Positions 53,372 to 62,307 of a stretch of 64,000 nt of DNA are shown in pieces (position 1 is the first letter of the stretch; every line of letters begins with the position of its first letter). Both the position numbers and the translations under genes were made by a program. The stretch spans positions 1,302,001-1,366,000 of the forward strand of contig NZ_QWEV01000005.1 of NCBI RefSeq assembly GCF_003858395.1, written 5' to 3'. The DNA comes from Acidipila sp. EB88. Lineage in GTDB: Bacteria; Acidobacteriota; Terriglobia; Terriglobales; Acidobacteriaceae. The notes under the pieces are model-generated. The model did no database searches, had not been told where the DNA came from, and saw nothing but the letters and a program-made list of their open reading frames with translations.

Positions 53372-53470
53372 CCACCTCCTAGTTTATGCGGAGACGGCGT
53401 TGGCTGCCACGGCGCCTACCACGCGTTGAACACTTGTGGGTGACGCTTGTGCGCGGGGCGGGTGCAGCTT

Positions 53471-53950
53471 TCAGGAGACGGGCGCGGACCAGCGGCGGCG
53501 CGGACTGGATCGACGCACCGGCACGGAGTTGGCGGTGTCTCGCAAACCGATCCAGTTCTCGGCGATCACGATGCTGTTTTCCGGCTGCCGTGTGTCATAG
53601 CGGACAGAGCAGGGAAAGCCCACTCGGATATCCGCGATGTTGATCAGGTCCTTCAAAAACGTGATGTCCTGGGAACACTCATACGAGACGCCAGCAATCT
53701 CGTACTTGTACAGGATCAACTGCATGCCTTCGGCCCGCTTGGCATCGTAGGCGTCCAGTTCGGTCACATCCAGAACAGTGCCATCGATGATGCGGCCGCC
53801 CAGCACCAGGTCCTGGCGACGGATACGCTCCAGCTCTTCTTCGGAGGTGTGCTTGCGCGTAGCCATGTACCAGGCTGCGGCTCCAAGGCAAGCGACCGTT
53901 GCAGCCATCGTCGTCAGTACCTGGTGATCGCGCAAGGTAAGCCCACTCAT
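53471..53950 (-). CDS. Membrane-anchored protein of unknown function
   Basis: 159 residues, not recognised. One N-terminal hydrophobic helix (VLTTMAATVACLGAAAWYMA) is followed by a charged helix (KHTSEEELERIRRQD) and a beta-rich domain with GRIIDGTVLDVTEL, QLILYKYEIAGVSYECSQDI and GFPCSVRYDTRQPENSIV. The pattern (one helix plus a small beta domain with YEIAGVSYE and a final ENS segment) resembles DUF3592-type proteins, whose role is unknown. The C-terminus is Arg/Ser-rich. It stands alone between the CDF and hslV, on the opposite strand to hslV. Confidence 0.7.
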   Translation of the reverse strand: MSGLTLRDHQVLTTMAATVACLGAAAWYMATRKHTSEEELERIRRQDLVLGGRIIDGTVLDVTELDAYDAKRAEGMQLILYKYEIAGVSYECSQDITFLKDLINIADIRVGFPCSVRYDTRQPENSIVIAENWIGLRDTANSVPVRRSSPRRRWSAPVS

Positions 53951-54082
53951 CGCCGTACTCGCTTCGAAAAGGGCACGTCGTGTGCCGGGATAGGTGAAGG
54001 ATACCCCAAGCGCGCAATCTTTGCGGTAGCGCGGAAGGTGCCGCGAGTACCGTGGCTATACCGCGCAACCGGGCCCGCCTGT

Positions 54083-54106
54083 TTGACAAGCGCTCTACGC
54101 TATACT
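54083..54106 (+). promoter_or_regulatory. Promoter-like hexamers before hslV (atypical spacing)
   Basis: TTGACA (54083-54088) and TATACT (54101-54106) both match sigma-70 consensus well, but the spacer is only 12 bp instead of 16-18. TATACT lies 13 bp before the hslV ATG, which would give a very short leader, and no Shine-Dalgarno is present. Confidence 0.4.
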
Positions 54107-54119
54107 TGAAAGATTCCCT

Positions 54120-54734
54120 ATGGACAAATCTCCCACCGCAGCACCCGTTCAGCCCAATGATTTCTCTCTGGCAGGTGGGCGTCGTATCCGCAGTACAACG
54201 GTGGTCTGTGTCCGGCGCGGCGACTCAGTGGTCATGGCCGCGGACGGTCAGGTAACTCTGGGCGATGCTGTGCTCAAGCACTCCGCCCGCAAGATCCGCC
54301 GGCTGTACCAGGACAAGGTACTGGCCGGCTTTGCAGGCTCCACAGCAGACGCGTTCTCCCTGTTCAGCCGCTTTGAGGGCAAACTCGAGCAGTACGCCGG
54401 CAATATCGGGCGGGCAGCGGTTGAGCTCGCCAAGGACTGGCGCACCGACAAGATGCTGCGCAACCTTGAAGCGCTGCTGATCGTGGCCGACCCGCAGCAG
54501 AGCTTCCTGATCTCGGGCTCGGGCGATGTGATCGAACCGGACGAGGGGATCGCGGCGATCGGTTCCGGCGGCTCCTACGCGCTGGCTGCCGCAAGCGCCC
54601 TGTTTGACAACACGGACCTGCCCGCGCGCGACATCGCCGAGAAATCGCTGCGCATTGCCGGCAAGATCTGCATATACACCAATGACACCATCCTGGTGGA
54701 AGAGCTGACCGCGCAGGCACCCGAAACCAGGTAA
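54120..54734 (+). CDS. hslV: HslV (ClpQ) proteasome-like protease with N-terminal extension
   Basis: The peptidase part of the HslUV protease, 204 residues. The body is typical: [76 protein letters not shown] and the C-terminal ICIYTND. In E. coli the active Thr is exposed by removal of Met alone; here the matching Thr is residue 26, behind [10 protein letters not shown] and 15 more residues, and no start codon precedes it closely. The extension must be cleaved, or a nearby start not recognised, for activity. hslU follows 39 bp later on the same strand. Confidence 0.93.
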   Translation: MDKSPTAAPVQPNDFSLAGGRRIRSTTVVCVRRGDSVVMAADGQVTLGDAVLKHSARKIRRLYQDKVLAGFAGSTADAFSLFSRFEGKLEQYAGNIGRAAVELAKDWRTDKMLRNLEALLIVADPQQSFLISGSGDVIEPDEGIAAIGSGGSYALAAASALFDNTDLPARDIAEKSLRIAGKICIYTNDTILVEELTAQAPETR

Positions 54735-54773
54735 CCGTTCTTCCAGCATTTGTACGAGGCTTGCAAGGGACCC

Positions 54774-56357
54774 ATGGCCATCTATTTACCCGGTACCGCG
54801 GACGACCAGGAGCTTGCGCTGGAGGACCTTACTCCGCGCGAGATCGTCACCGAACTCGACAAGTATGTGGTGGGGCAGCGCGCCGCCAAGCGCGCTGTGG
54901 CGCTGGCACTGCGCAACCGCATGCGTCGGCAAAAGCTCGCTCCGGAGATCGCGGACGAGATCATGCCCAAAAACATCATCATGATCGGGCCCACGGGCGT
55001 CGGCAAGACCGAGATCGCCCGCCGCCTGGCCAAGCTCACCAACTCGCCGTTCCTGAAAGTGGAAGCCTCCAAGTTCACCGAAGTCGGCTACGTGGGCCGC
55101 GACGTCGAGTCCATCATCCGCGACCTGGTGGAAAACGCCATCGATATGGTGCGCGACGAGAAGCTCGAGGATATTGAAGACAAGGCCGAGTTGAACGCCG
55201 AGGATCGCCTGCTCGACCTGCTGCTGCCGCCACTGGCGCCCGCAGCCGAGGTCGCCGTGATGAGCGCTCCTGACGAGAACAAGAACGGCAACTCGGGCGC
55301 GAGCGGGGCCAGCGAGGCGATCAGCGCCGCAGCCTCTCCGGCTGCCGCCGATACGGACACGGCCGCGTATACGCGTTCCCGCGACAAGCTACGCGACCAG
55401 TTTCGCGAAGGCAAGCTGGACGACCGCCTGGTGGAGATCGACGTACGCGAGCGTCGCGAGCCGCAGATTGAAATTGTCACCAACAACGCGCAGGACGAGT
55501 CCGATATGAACCTCAAGGACGTTCTGCCACAGTTGTTCGGCCCGCGCACCAAAAAGCGCAAGATGAAGGTCGCAGAAGCGTTCGACTACCTCGTGCAGGA
55601 GGAAGAAGGCCGCCTCATCGATATGGACCAGGTGCAGCGCACCGCGGTCGAGCGGGTCGAGACCTCGGGCATCGTCTTCCTCGACGAGATCGACAAGATC
55701 GCCGGCCGCGAAGGCGGACATGGGCCCGACATTTCGCGCGAAGGCGTACAACGCGACATCCTGCCCATCGTCGAAGGCACCACGGTCAGCACCCGCTACG
55801 GCATGGTGCGCACCGACTACATCCTGTTCATTGCTGCCGGCGCCTTTCACGTCACCAAGCCGAGCGACCTGATCCCGGAGCTGCAGGGTCGCTTCCCTGT
55901 CCGGGTCGAGCTGCACTCGCTCACCGTGGATGATTTTGTGCGCATCCTGACCGAACCCAAGGCCTCGCTGTGCAAGCAATCGATTGCCATGCTCGAAACA
56001 GAAGGACTTAAGCTCGAGTTCACGCCGGAAGCGATCCACGAGATGGCCGAGTTTGCTTTCCGCGTCAACGAGCAGACCGAGAACATCGGTGCGCGGCGTC
56101 TGCACACCATCATGGAGCGCGTGCTGGACGAAATCTCCTTCCTGGCGCCGGACCTGTTGAAGGCACCCCGCAATGCAGCAGGGGTTTTCGACCTGTCCGT
56201 GGCTGCGACGGATGGCGCCTCCACCACGCCGCTGCCGGTGATCGATCGCGAGATCGCGACCGGCCACGAGCGGGTCGTCACCATCGATCCGGAATATGTG
56301 CGGCAGATGGTGGCAAGCATCGTCAAGGACCAGGATCTGAGCCGCTACATCCTGTAA
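54774..56357 (+). CDS. hslU: HslU (ClpY) ATPase subunit
   Basis: AAA+ unfoldase that feeds substrates into HslV. 527 residues, longer than E. coli HslU (443) because of the intermediate (I) domain, which carries a Ser/Ala/Asn-rich insert (about 160-205, [15 protein letters not shown]). Walker [10 protein letters not shown] at about 71, [14 protein letters not shown] after it, Walker [12 protein letters not shown] and the sensor/Arg region [15 protein letters not shown] are intact. The C-terminus ends in DLSRYIL, the tail that inserts into HslV. AAGGGA near the ATG is the likely ribosome site. A strong hairpin follows the stop. Confidence 0.97.
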   Translation: MAIYLPGTADDQELALEDLTPREIVTELDKYVVGQRAAKRAVALALRNRMRRQKLAPEIADEIMPKNIIMIGPTGVGKTEIARRLAKLTNSPFLKVEASKFTEVGYVGRDVESIIRDLVENAIDMVRDEKLEDIEDKAELNAEDRLLDLLLPPLAPAAEVAVMSAPDENKNGNSGASGASEAISAAASPAAADTDTAAYTRSRDKLRDQFREGKLDDRLVEIDVRERREPQIEIVTNNAQDESDMNLKDVLPQLFGPRTKKRKMKVAEAFDYLVQEEEGRLIDMDQVQRTAVERVETSGIVFLDEIDKIAGREGGHGPDISREGVQRDILPIVEGTTVSTRYGMVRTDYILFIAAGAFHVTKPSDLIPELQGRFPVRVELHSLTVDDFVRILTEPKASLCKQSIAMLETEGLKLEFTPEAIHEMAEFAFRVNEQTENIGARRLHTIMERVLDEISFLAPDLLKAPRNAAGVFDLSVAATDGASTTPLPVIDREIATGHERVVTIDPEYVRQMVASIVKDQDLSRYIL

Positions 56358-56380
56358 CTCGAAACACCTGGCCGAGACAA

Positions 56381-56410
56381 CGATGCCCGGGCGCTGAGTC
56401 CCGGGCATCG
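56381..56410. terminator. Terminator-like hairpin after hslU
   Basis: CGATGCCCGGG (56381-56391) and CCCGGGCATCG (56400-56410) form a perfect 11-bp stem with an eight-base loop, between the convergent hslU and the 169-residue unknown gene. No T-run. Confidence 0.75.
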
Positions 56411-56443
56411 CTACGTTATGGCTGCATTGTGGGCGGGAACCGC

Positions 56444-56953
56444 TTACATCAGCAGGCGCGGCTCGTTGCGCTGCAGACGGGCGTACACCTCGCGCAGCCC
56501 GTGCACGCAGGGCTCAAAGGTCGTGCTGAGGCGGGCGAACAGGGGTGCTTCCCGCTCGTACTCAAACAGGTTGAACTGCGAAACGACCCAGTAACTCTCC
56601 TGCCCGGCACGCACCATGGCGTTGAGCCGCTCGGGCGTCGAGGCATGGCGGGGCGCCATCCCGGCGGAGAACAGCAGGTAGTCACCAATGTGTTTGCGCA
56701 GGCGTCGCTCCGCGTCAAACGACTCGGCCGTGCCATGGACTGGATCGGAGGCCAGTAGCAGCGCCTCGATATCGCGGACCGGGCGGCCTTCCGCATCGAC
56801 TACAGGGTAAAGCTTGTCCGTGGAAGAGAACTCGGTGAGGAGGTCAGCGACGTAGGTCCCGATTTCCTGGTCGCCCCGGGGCAGGGCGTCACGAAAGCAT
56901 TCGCGGACGAGATCGTGGAAGATGCGGCGCAGTGGATGGGTCGGAGAAATCAT
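56444..56953 (-). CDS. Conserved-looking protein of unknown function
   Basis: 169 residues, soluble, not recognised. It is mostly helical, with PLRRIFHDLVRECFRDAL, IGTYVADLLTEFSS, RRLRKHIGDYLLFSAGM and VVSQFNLFEYEREAPLFARLST; no catalytic motif stands out. Glu/Arg pairs and the repeated Phe/Tyr in the last half suggest a helical bundle. GGAGG lies ten bases before the ATG, which selects this start over a longer frame. It is convergent with hslU; no functional link is evident. Confidence 0.75.
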   Translation of the reverse strand: MISPTHPLRRIFHDLVRECFRDALPRGDQEIGTYVADLLTEFSSTDKLYPVVDAEGRPVRDIEALLLASDPVHGTAESFDAERRLRKHIGDYLLFSAGMAPRHASTPERLNAMVRAGQESYWVVSQFNLFEYEREAPLFARLSTTFEPCVHGLREVYARLQRNEPRLLM

Positions 56954-57169
56954 GGCGAAAGAGCCTCCTTCATCAAAGCAGCTGGGACGTACCGTGCATC
57001 GTTCGTGTTTCAAACCATCGCACGGCATTGCGGCCGCGGCAAGAGTGCGTGTTACGTTCGCGTGAATGAGTTGGCAGTCCCGGCGCCGCTCTGCGAGGGG
57101 TTATACGGCCAACTGTTCATCATCGCTGCGCAGCACCAGGTGTAAGCTGCCGCTGCGAGGTGCGCCCCG

Positions 57170-58441
57170 GTGTCCGAAGAGCATGCAAAACAGCCAGCAA
57201 AGAAGAGTGCCAAGCCAACCAAGCCGCAGACCAGTGACGCTCCCGCGTTCGGGCAGCCCCAGCCCGGGCCGGATGCAACCGGATTCAAAGTGCCGCATCC
57301 GTCCGACGACCCGCTCTACGCCAAGGTCAACACCAAGCTGGTGGAACCATTTCCCGCGCCACGCGGCGGCGAGGAGCCGGTACTGACCCTGGCCGAGATC
57401 TGGGGTCCGACCCTTGGCGCCGCAAAAACTGCCGCGATCACCAAGGCCGGGCAGATTGTGTTTCACAGCGTGGGCGACAGCGGCAGCGTCAAGTCGCCTG
57501 AGACGGAGTCGCTGGTTGCGGATGCAGCGCAGGCAGACCTGGCGAATTCTCCTGCCGGGGCAGCGCCGGCCTTTCTGTTCCACTTAGGCGACGTGGTCTA
57601 CAGCTTTGGCGAGGCTCAGTACTACTACGACCAGTTCTACGAGCCGTGGCGCAGCTACCAGGGTCCGATCCTGGGGCTGGCCGGCAACCACGACGGCCCG
57701 ATTTACACCGGCGACCCTGCGCCCACCCTCGATGCCTACCTGCGCAACTTCTGCGCCGCAACCCCGGTCGTCACTCCGGAGGCAGGCGGGCTGATCCGCA
57801 CCGCCATGGTGCAGCCGGGCGTCTTCTATACGTTCGAGGCCCCGTTCGTGCGAGTCCTCGCGGTGTACAGCAATGGGCTGGAAGACCCGGGCGTACTCTC
57901 CACCGAGGGCGGCACGCGACCCACCCTGGACGACTCGCAACTCACTTACCTCCAGGCCGCGCTCGCCCGCTGCAAGGCTGAGAAGTTTGCGGGCGCTGTG
58001 ATGATCGCGGTGCATCATCCGCCGTATACCGCGGGCACCACCCATGGCGGCTCGCCGCGCATGTTGCAGGATCTGGACGCGGCTGCGGCGGCAGCCGGCT
58101 TCTAGCCACACGCGGTCTTCTCCGGTCACGCACACAACTACCAGCGGTTCACCCGGACGCTCAACCCCGGGACCGCGGGCGCGACCAACGCTCTCTACAT
58201 GGTCGCGGGCAACGGCGGACACGCGCTGGACGCGATCCGAAAGATCAAGGGCATGGCGATCCGGGTGCCTTTGGTGGTGGACGATACGCTCACGCTCGAG
58301 AACTATGACGACAGCCACTATGGCTTTCTCCGGGTGACGGTCGATCCACTGACGCTGCGGATCGAGTACTACCAGGCCGGCACGTCTGCCACCCCGTTCG
58401 ACGTCGTATCTATCGACCTGGAAACGCGCATCGTCAGCTAG
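57170..58441 (+). pseudogene. Metallophosphoesterase interrupted by in-frame TAG
   Basis: One reading frame of 424 codons is split by a single amber codon at 58103-58105. The first 311 residues carry metallophosphatase motifs in order: GDSGS, LGDVVYSFG (Asp), GNHDGP (Asn-His-Asp) and VHHPPY (His). Directly after the TAG the same frame continues FSGHAHNYQRF, the final GHxH metal motif, and runs 112 codons with a good beta-rich ending to TAG at 58439. The truncated product would lose two metal ligands, so it should be inactive. One base change from Trp, Gln, Lys, Glu, Tyr, Ser or Leu would produce this stop. The start is GTG with GAGG nine bases upstream. Confidence 0.85.
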
Positions 58442-58507
58442 CGCCGCGCCGATGCTGGTTGGGCGCGGCCTGCAGCGGCAGAGTCGCGTCCCACCGGCTG
58501 GAGCGAA

Positions 58508-59926
58508 GTGCTGGCCGACGACAGCTTTGCGACGTCGGGTGCGACGTACAATCCACCTGTGGCCGCCCCTACTCACCCGTTCACGGCTCCCGGTACGTCG
58601 CAGGCACGGCCTGATCGACCGGCCGGCCCTTTCTCTGCCCCGTGGTCGCTGTTCTGGATCGCTCTGTTTGTCCGCCTTGCGTACATGACGCTGGCGCACA
58701 CCTGGCGGGTGCGCCCGTATGGCGACCACTTCCAGTTTGGCTGGGAGATGGCGCGGATCGCCCGCGCGCTGGTTACCGGCTATGGCTACAGCGATCCGTT
58801 CAATGGCCACACCGGGCCGACCGCCTGGGTGTGCCCGGCCTACCCGCTGCTGATTGCAGGCACCTTCAAGCTGTTCGGCGTGTACACCAAGCTGTCGGCC
58901 TGGGTGCTGCTCGCGATCAACTGCGTGCTCAACGCGCTGATGGTACGCACCACGTGGGAGATTGCGGCGCGCTGCCTGAACGGGAGCGTGGCGCGGTGGT
59001 CGGGGTGGCTCTGGGCGCTGTACCCCGCGGCCATGCAGTATGCGGTCAAGTGGATCTGGGAGATGACGCTCTCGGCGTTTCTGTTCTCGTGTGTGCTGGT
59101 GCTGGCGCTGCGCATGCGCGGCATCGGCGAGCCGGCGGAGTCGGTCGCGCTCCTCCACCAGACGGCGAAACGGTGGGCGTTGTTCGGGCTGCTCTGGGGA
59201 ATGATCGCGCTCTCCAACCCCGAGCTGTGCATCATGCTGCCAGTCATGGGACTTTGGATCCTGTTCGGTGCAGGCGCCGCCTGGCCTCGGCAGGTGGGCA
59301 ACGCAACGCTGGGTGCGGTGCTGTGTCTTGCCCTGATTGCACCTTGGAGCTGGCGCAACTGGACCGTGTTTCACCACTTCGTCCCGCTACGCGGCAACTT
59401 TGGCGCAGAGCTCTACCTCGGCAATGGGCCGGGAGCGGTCGGATTGCTCATGGAGTACAACCATCCCGGCGAAAGCTCGGGGCAGCTCCGACTCTACCGG
59501 GAGATGGGCGAGGTCGCCTACGTGAAGATGCGGGGCGACGCAGCCAAGGCGGTGATCCGCGCGGACTGGCCGCGGTTCCTGAACCTGAGCGTGCGCCGGG
59601 CGTACTTCTTCTGGTTCTCGGTGCCCCACCCTTCGGACGATGCGCCGCTGGTGGAGTATGGACGCAACCTGAACTACCAGTTCGCCTCAATCTGCGGGCT
59701 ACTTGGGCTGGTCCTTGCGCTGCGCCGCAAAGTGCCGGCGGCTGGGCTGTTTGCCTGGTGCTTCGCGCTGCTGCCGCTGCTGTACTACTTTGTCACGGTG
59801 CATGCGCGGTTTCGCCACCCGTTTGAGCCCCTGATTGTTATGCTGGCGGTGTACCTGTTCCAGTCAGCCGAGAAAAGCCGGGAGGTACGGTGGTTCCGCC
59901 GGGCAGCGCCCCGCCTGGGCACGTAG
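58508..59926 (+). CDS. Membrane glycosyltransferase, GT39/ArnT-like family
   Basis: 472 residues with about ten membrane helices. A Pro/Ala-rich N-terminus leads to the first helix (SLFWIALFVRLAYMTLA); the first periplasmic loop GDHFQFGWEMARIARALVTGYGYSDPF carries the Asp/Glu motif of polyprenyl-phosphate sugar transferases. Later helices and the AELYLGNGPGAVG loop fit the dolichyl-phosphate mannosyltransferase-like group. The sugar and acceptor are not known. The start is a GTG with GGAG four bases upstream; homologues vary here. It follows the interrupted phosphoesterase by 66 bp and lies upstream of the rplU promoter. Confidence 0.82.
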   Translation: MLADDSFATSGATYNPPVAAPTHPFTAPGTSQARPDRPAGPFSAPWSLFWIALFVRLAYMTLAHTWRVRPYGDHFQFGWEMARIARALVTGYGYSDPFNGHTGPTAWVCPAYPLLIAGTFKLFGVYTKLSAWVLLAINCVLNALMVRTTWEIAARCLNGSVARWSGWLWALYPAAMQYAVKWIWEMTLSAFLFSCVLVLALRMRGIGEPAESVALLHQTAKRWALFGLLWGMIALSNPELCIMLPVMGLWILFGAGAAWPRQVGNATLGAVLCLALIAPWSWRNWTVFHHFVPLRGNFGAELYLGNGPGAVGLLMEYNHPGESSGQLRLYREMGEVAYVKMRGDAAKAVIRADWPRFLNLSVRRAYFFWFSVPHPSDDAPLVEYGRNLNYQFASICGLLGLVLALRRKVPAAGLFAWCFALLPLLYYFVTVHARFRHPFEPLIVMLAVYLFQSAEKSREVRWFRRAAPRLGT

Positions 59927-59984
59927 CCCGGGAGACTTGCGCGTTCCTCTAGGGACGACTGCCGTGCAAACAGCTCCGCAATAG

Positions 59985-60013
59985 TTGACCGTGAACCGGC
60001 TCACCGCTACACT
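59985..60013 (+). promoter_or_regulatory. Sigma-70-type promoter for rplU-rpmA
   Basis: TTGACC (59985-59990), a 17-bp spacer and TACACT (60008-60013) give a near-consensus promoter. Transcription from about 60020 would leave a leader of about 190 bases before rplU, long enough for leader control by a ribosomal protein, though no known leader motif was recognised. Confidence 0.75.
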
Positions 60014-60212
60014 AAGTAAGTTCGGCGGTTCTGCCTCCTGCTCGCCTACCTGCCTGTGGTTTTGTCATCTTCCAGGCGGCGCGACGCCTTCCAGAGTCAC
60101 GGAGTTACCGTATCGGGAAGCACGTCAGGGCATGTTTGCATCTGCCAGCTCTATATAGGTTTTTACGACGATCCCGCGCACCCCGTGGGACGGCGATCGA
60201 GAGGAAATGCGT

Positions 60213-60545
60213 ATGTACGCGGTGATCCGTACCGGTGGGAAGCAGTATCGCGTGGCTCCAGGCGACGTGGTGAAGGTTGAGAAGGTCGCAGCCGACGAAA
60301 ATGGCGCGATTGAGTTTGGCGAAGTGCTTGCATTTTCCGGCGAGGCCGGTTCTGTGGCAAAGCCTGCCGAGGGCGCCAAGGTCCTTGCAACCGTAGTAGG
60401 CGAAGGCCGCGGCGACAAGATCCTGGTCTTCCACTACAAGCGGAAAAAGCAGTACAAGAAGATGCAGGGCCATCGCCAGGCATTCACGCAGGTAAAGATC
60501 AACGAGATCCACGTGGACGGCAAGACCTACGGACCGCAGGCCTAA
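60213..60545 (+). CDS. rplU: 50S ribosomal protein L21
   Basis: 110 residues, starting [14 protein letters not shown], the family N-terminus. Basic C-terminal part [21 protein letters not shown] binds 23S rRNA, and the family YG..PQA tail is present. An in-frame ATG lies two codons upstream (60207), but AGGA at 60202-60205 is spaced seven bases from 60213 and only one from 60207, so 60213 is chosen. First gene of the L21-L27 operon behind the promoter at 59985. Confidence 0.98.
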   Translation: MYAVIRTGGKQYRVAPGDVVKVEKVAADENGAIEFGEVLAFSGEAGSVAKPAEGAKVLATVVGEGRGDKILVFHYKRKKQYKKMQGHRQAFTQVKINEIHVDGKTYGPQA

Positions 60546-60568
60546 GCGCCGCATAAAGGAGAGCAACC

Positions 60569-60847
60569 ATGGCACATAAAAAAGGATTAGGAAGCTCTAA
60601 AAACGGCCGCGACTCCAATGCACAGCGTCTCGGCGTGAAGAAGTTTGGTGGCGAGCTCGTGAGCGGTGGATCGATCCTGATTCGCCAGCGTGGGACACCG
60701 CACAAGCCGGGCCTGAACGTCGGCATCGGCAAGGATGACACCCTGTTCGCCAAGGTGGACGGCTATGTTCGCTTCATCAATCGTGGCGCGCGTGGACGCT
60801 TTGTGGCCATTGAGCCACTGGCAGCGGAAGAAGTAGCCGCCGACTAA
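60569..60847 (+). CDS. rpmA: 50S ribosomal protein L27
   Basis: 92 residues, starting [16 protein letters not shown]; the flexible N-terminus reaches the peptidyl-transferase centre. It lacks the cleavable leader found in Firmicutes. [22 protein letters not shown] is the conserved core. AAAGGAG precedes the ATG. It follows rplU by 23 bp and is followed by an intrinsic terminator; obgE, often next in other bacteria, is not here. Confidence 0.98.
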   Translation: MAHKKGLGSSKNGRDSNAQRLGVKKFGGELVSGGSILIRQRGTPHKPGLNVGIGKDDTLFAKVDGYVRFINRGARGRFVAIEPLAAEEVAAD

Positions 60848-60866
60848 GCTTGTGACTACAGCTACA

Positions 60867-60900
60867 AAAACCAGCGCCCATTAGGCGCTGGTTTTGTTTT
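60867..60900 (+). terminator. Intrinsic terminator after rpmA
   Basis: AAAACCAGCGCC (60867-60878) and GGCGCTGGTTTT (60884-60895) form a perfect 12-bp stem with a five-base loop, followed by GTTTT. This is the cleanest factor-independent terminator in the window; the A-run on its left would let it serve the opposite strand also. Confidence 0.93.
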
Positions 60901-60961
60901 GGGGCTGATTCTGTGGAGGCTAGGTATTTGCGTCGGAACTGGAGGGCGCCCGGGTACTTTG

Positions 60962-61885
60962 CTAACCTGCCCGGCCGACTCCGTGCCGCTCCAGAATGTC
61001 GGCGACGGTGGCCTCAACCCGCGAGATAAAGGGGAGGCTTTCGGGCTGCCGGCCCACGGTGCCGAACTGTTGCGCGATCTCGTTCCAGCGCATCAGCTTG
61101 GAGGCTGGGGACAGGGTGTGCGGCGTGCGCGCCGGCTCGGGGAAGACCAGGTAGAACACCCAGATGGAAAGTCCAACGAAGGTTCCGACCTCGTTCAGGG
61201 TCGCGAGCATGATCGAGGCGCTGCCGGACACGTTGAACGTGACCGCGCCAACAAAGTCGATGGCGCCGATCATGGTGAGACCGGCCGCAAGACCTACGGA
61301 GCGGCTTCTCAGGCACATGCCGAGGCGGTTGACCCGCGTCAGCAGCAGGGAGATGAGCGAAAACTCAAACGTGCAGACACACAGCATGAAGGAGACGTCC
61401 ACCTCATCAAGCCAGTGCTGCATGCTGTGGATGCCGAAGATCGGAAGGTGCGCGCTGAGTGCGATCACCAGCGCCAGGCCTGCCGCCCAGCGAAACACGT
61501 GCTTTGCGGCAGAGGCAAGTGCAGGCAGCGCTGCCAGGCTGTTCGCAAGAATTGCCGAGATCACGAAAAATGCCGTGATGGTGGCCATGAAGTACAGCGA
61601 CCAGTACACAGCGGTATAGATATGGTGGAAATGTTGGAAAGCGGAGCCGACGCGATCACTCGCCTCGTTCCAGATCAGGTAGTTCAAGCTCATGAGCAGC
61701 CGCAATGCGACGAATACCGCCAGCGGGCGATCGTCGATGGGCGCATACCGCAACTTTGCAGTGGCGGGGGTACGCTGAACGGAGTTCCTGCGTACCCTTG
61801 CCACATAAAGAGAGATGAGCACGAGCAGCCACGCGAATGGTTCCGTGTTGGTCAACGTTTCCATGGCGGAACTGAGGTGGTTCAT
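60962..61885 (-). CDS. Seven-helix membrane protein of unknown function
   Basis: 307 residues, not recognised. Seven hydrophobic helices, from FAWLLVLISLYVARV near the N-terminus to GTFVGLSIWVFYLVF, are followed by a 55-residue soluble tail (RWNEIAQQFGTVGRQPE). The topology (seven helices, alternating charged loops) resembles sensor-type membrane modules that precede histidine kinases or regulators, but no kinase or regulator domain is attached. The frame starts at an ATG at 61885; no clear ribosome site. It sits alone between rpmA's terminator and the small secreted peptide gene on the same strand. Confidence 0.75.
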   Translation of the reverse strand: MNHLSSAMETLTNTEPFAWLLVLISLYVARVRRNSVQRTPATAKLRYAPIDDRPLAVFVALRLLMSLNYLIWNEASDRVGSAFQHFHHIYTAVYWSLYFMATITAFFVISAILANSLAALPALASAAKHVFRWAAGLALVIALSAHLPIFGIHSMQHWLDEVDVSFMLCVCTFEFSLISLLLTRVNRLGMCLRSRSVGLAAGLTMIGAIDFVGAVTFNVSGSASIMLATLNEVGTFVGLSIWVFYLVFPEPARTPHTLSPASKLMRWNEIAQQFGTVGRQPESLPFISRVEATVADILERHGVGRAG

Positions 61886-61955
61886 AGTCTCTTCTCGATG
61901 AGGGTATGCCGTCTCCGCCTGTCAGACAGCCGGAGGATAAGCATACGCGTAAAGT

Positions 61956-62126
61956 TTACTGAGTGCCGCCCCAGTGGGCCGGAGGAATCTGCGAAGACTG
62001 CGTGTCCCCGTCACCGCTGGTCGGCGCAGCCGGCTTGGTGGGGGTAACGGCAAAACTGCTGGTGGCGACTGCGAAAAGTGAAACAGCGACAAGCGTCATG
62101 CTCAGAGTCCGAATTGCGTTTGTCAT
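61956..62126 (-). CDS. Small secreted peptide, 56 residues
   Basis: A short gene read from the minus strand with a good start: ATG at 62126 preceded by GGAG at nine bases. The protein begins MTNAIRTLSMTLVAVSLFAVATSSFA, a textbook signal peptide, cleavable after SFA, leaving a mature peptide of about 30 residues, Pro/Thr/Ser-rich with GDGDTQSSQIPPAHWGGTQ at the end. Function unknown. It lies 70 bp upstream of the 7-helix protein on the same strand, so they may be co-transcribed, and 298 bp from the divergent gyrB. Confidence 0.72.
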   Translation of the reverse strand: MTNAIRTLSMTLVAVSLFAVATSSFAVTPTKPAAPTSGDGDTQSSQIPPAHWGGTQ

Positions 62127-62307
62127 TGATTAATACTCCATAAGCGTTGCAGATGTGCAGGCCACCGCCCTCTCAAATCGAGAAAACTCGCCTGTAGGGC
62201 CAAGGTAGCCGCCAAAAACCCTTCCCGCAAGCATTTGTGAGCAATCTTTACCTGTTTGTCCCATCTTGCGGTTACCCAAGGTACATACCAAAGGCACTAT
62301 CCGGTAA

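Noticed and set aside
60132..60160. Second promoter for rplU (TTGCAT ... TATATA)
   Set aside because: The spacer is only about 10 bp; the pair at 59985-60013 is much better.
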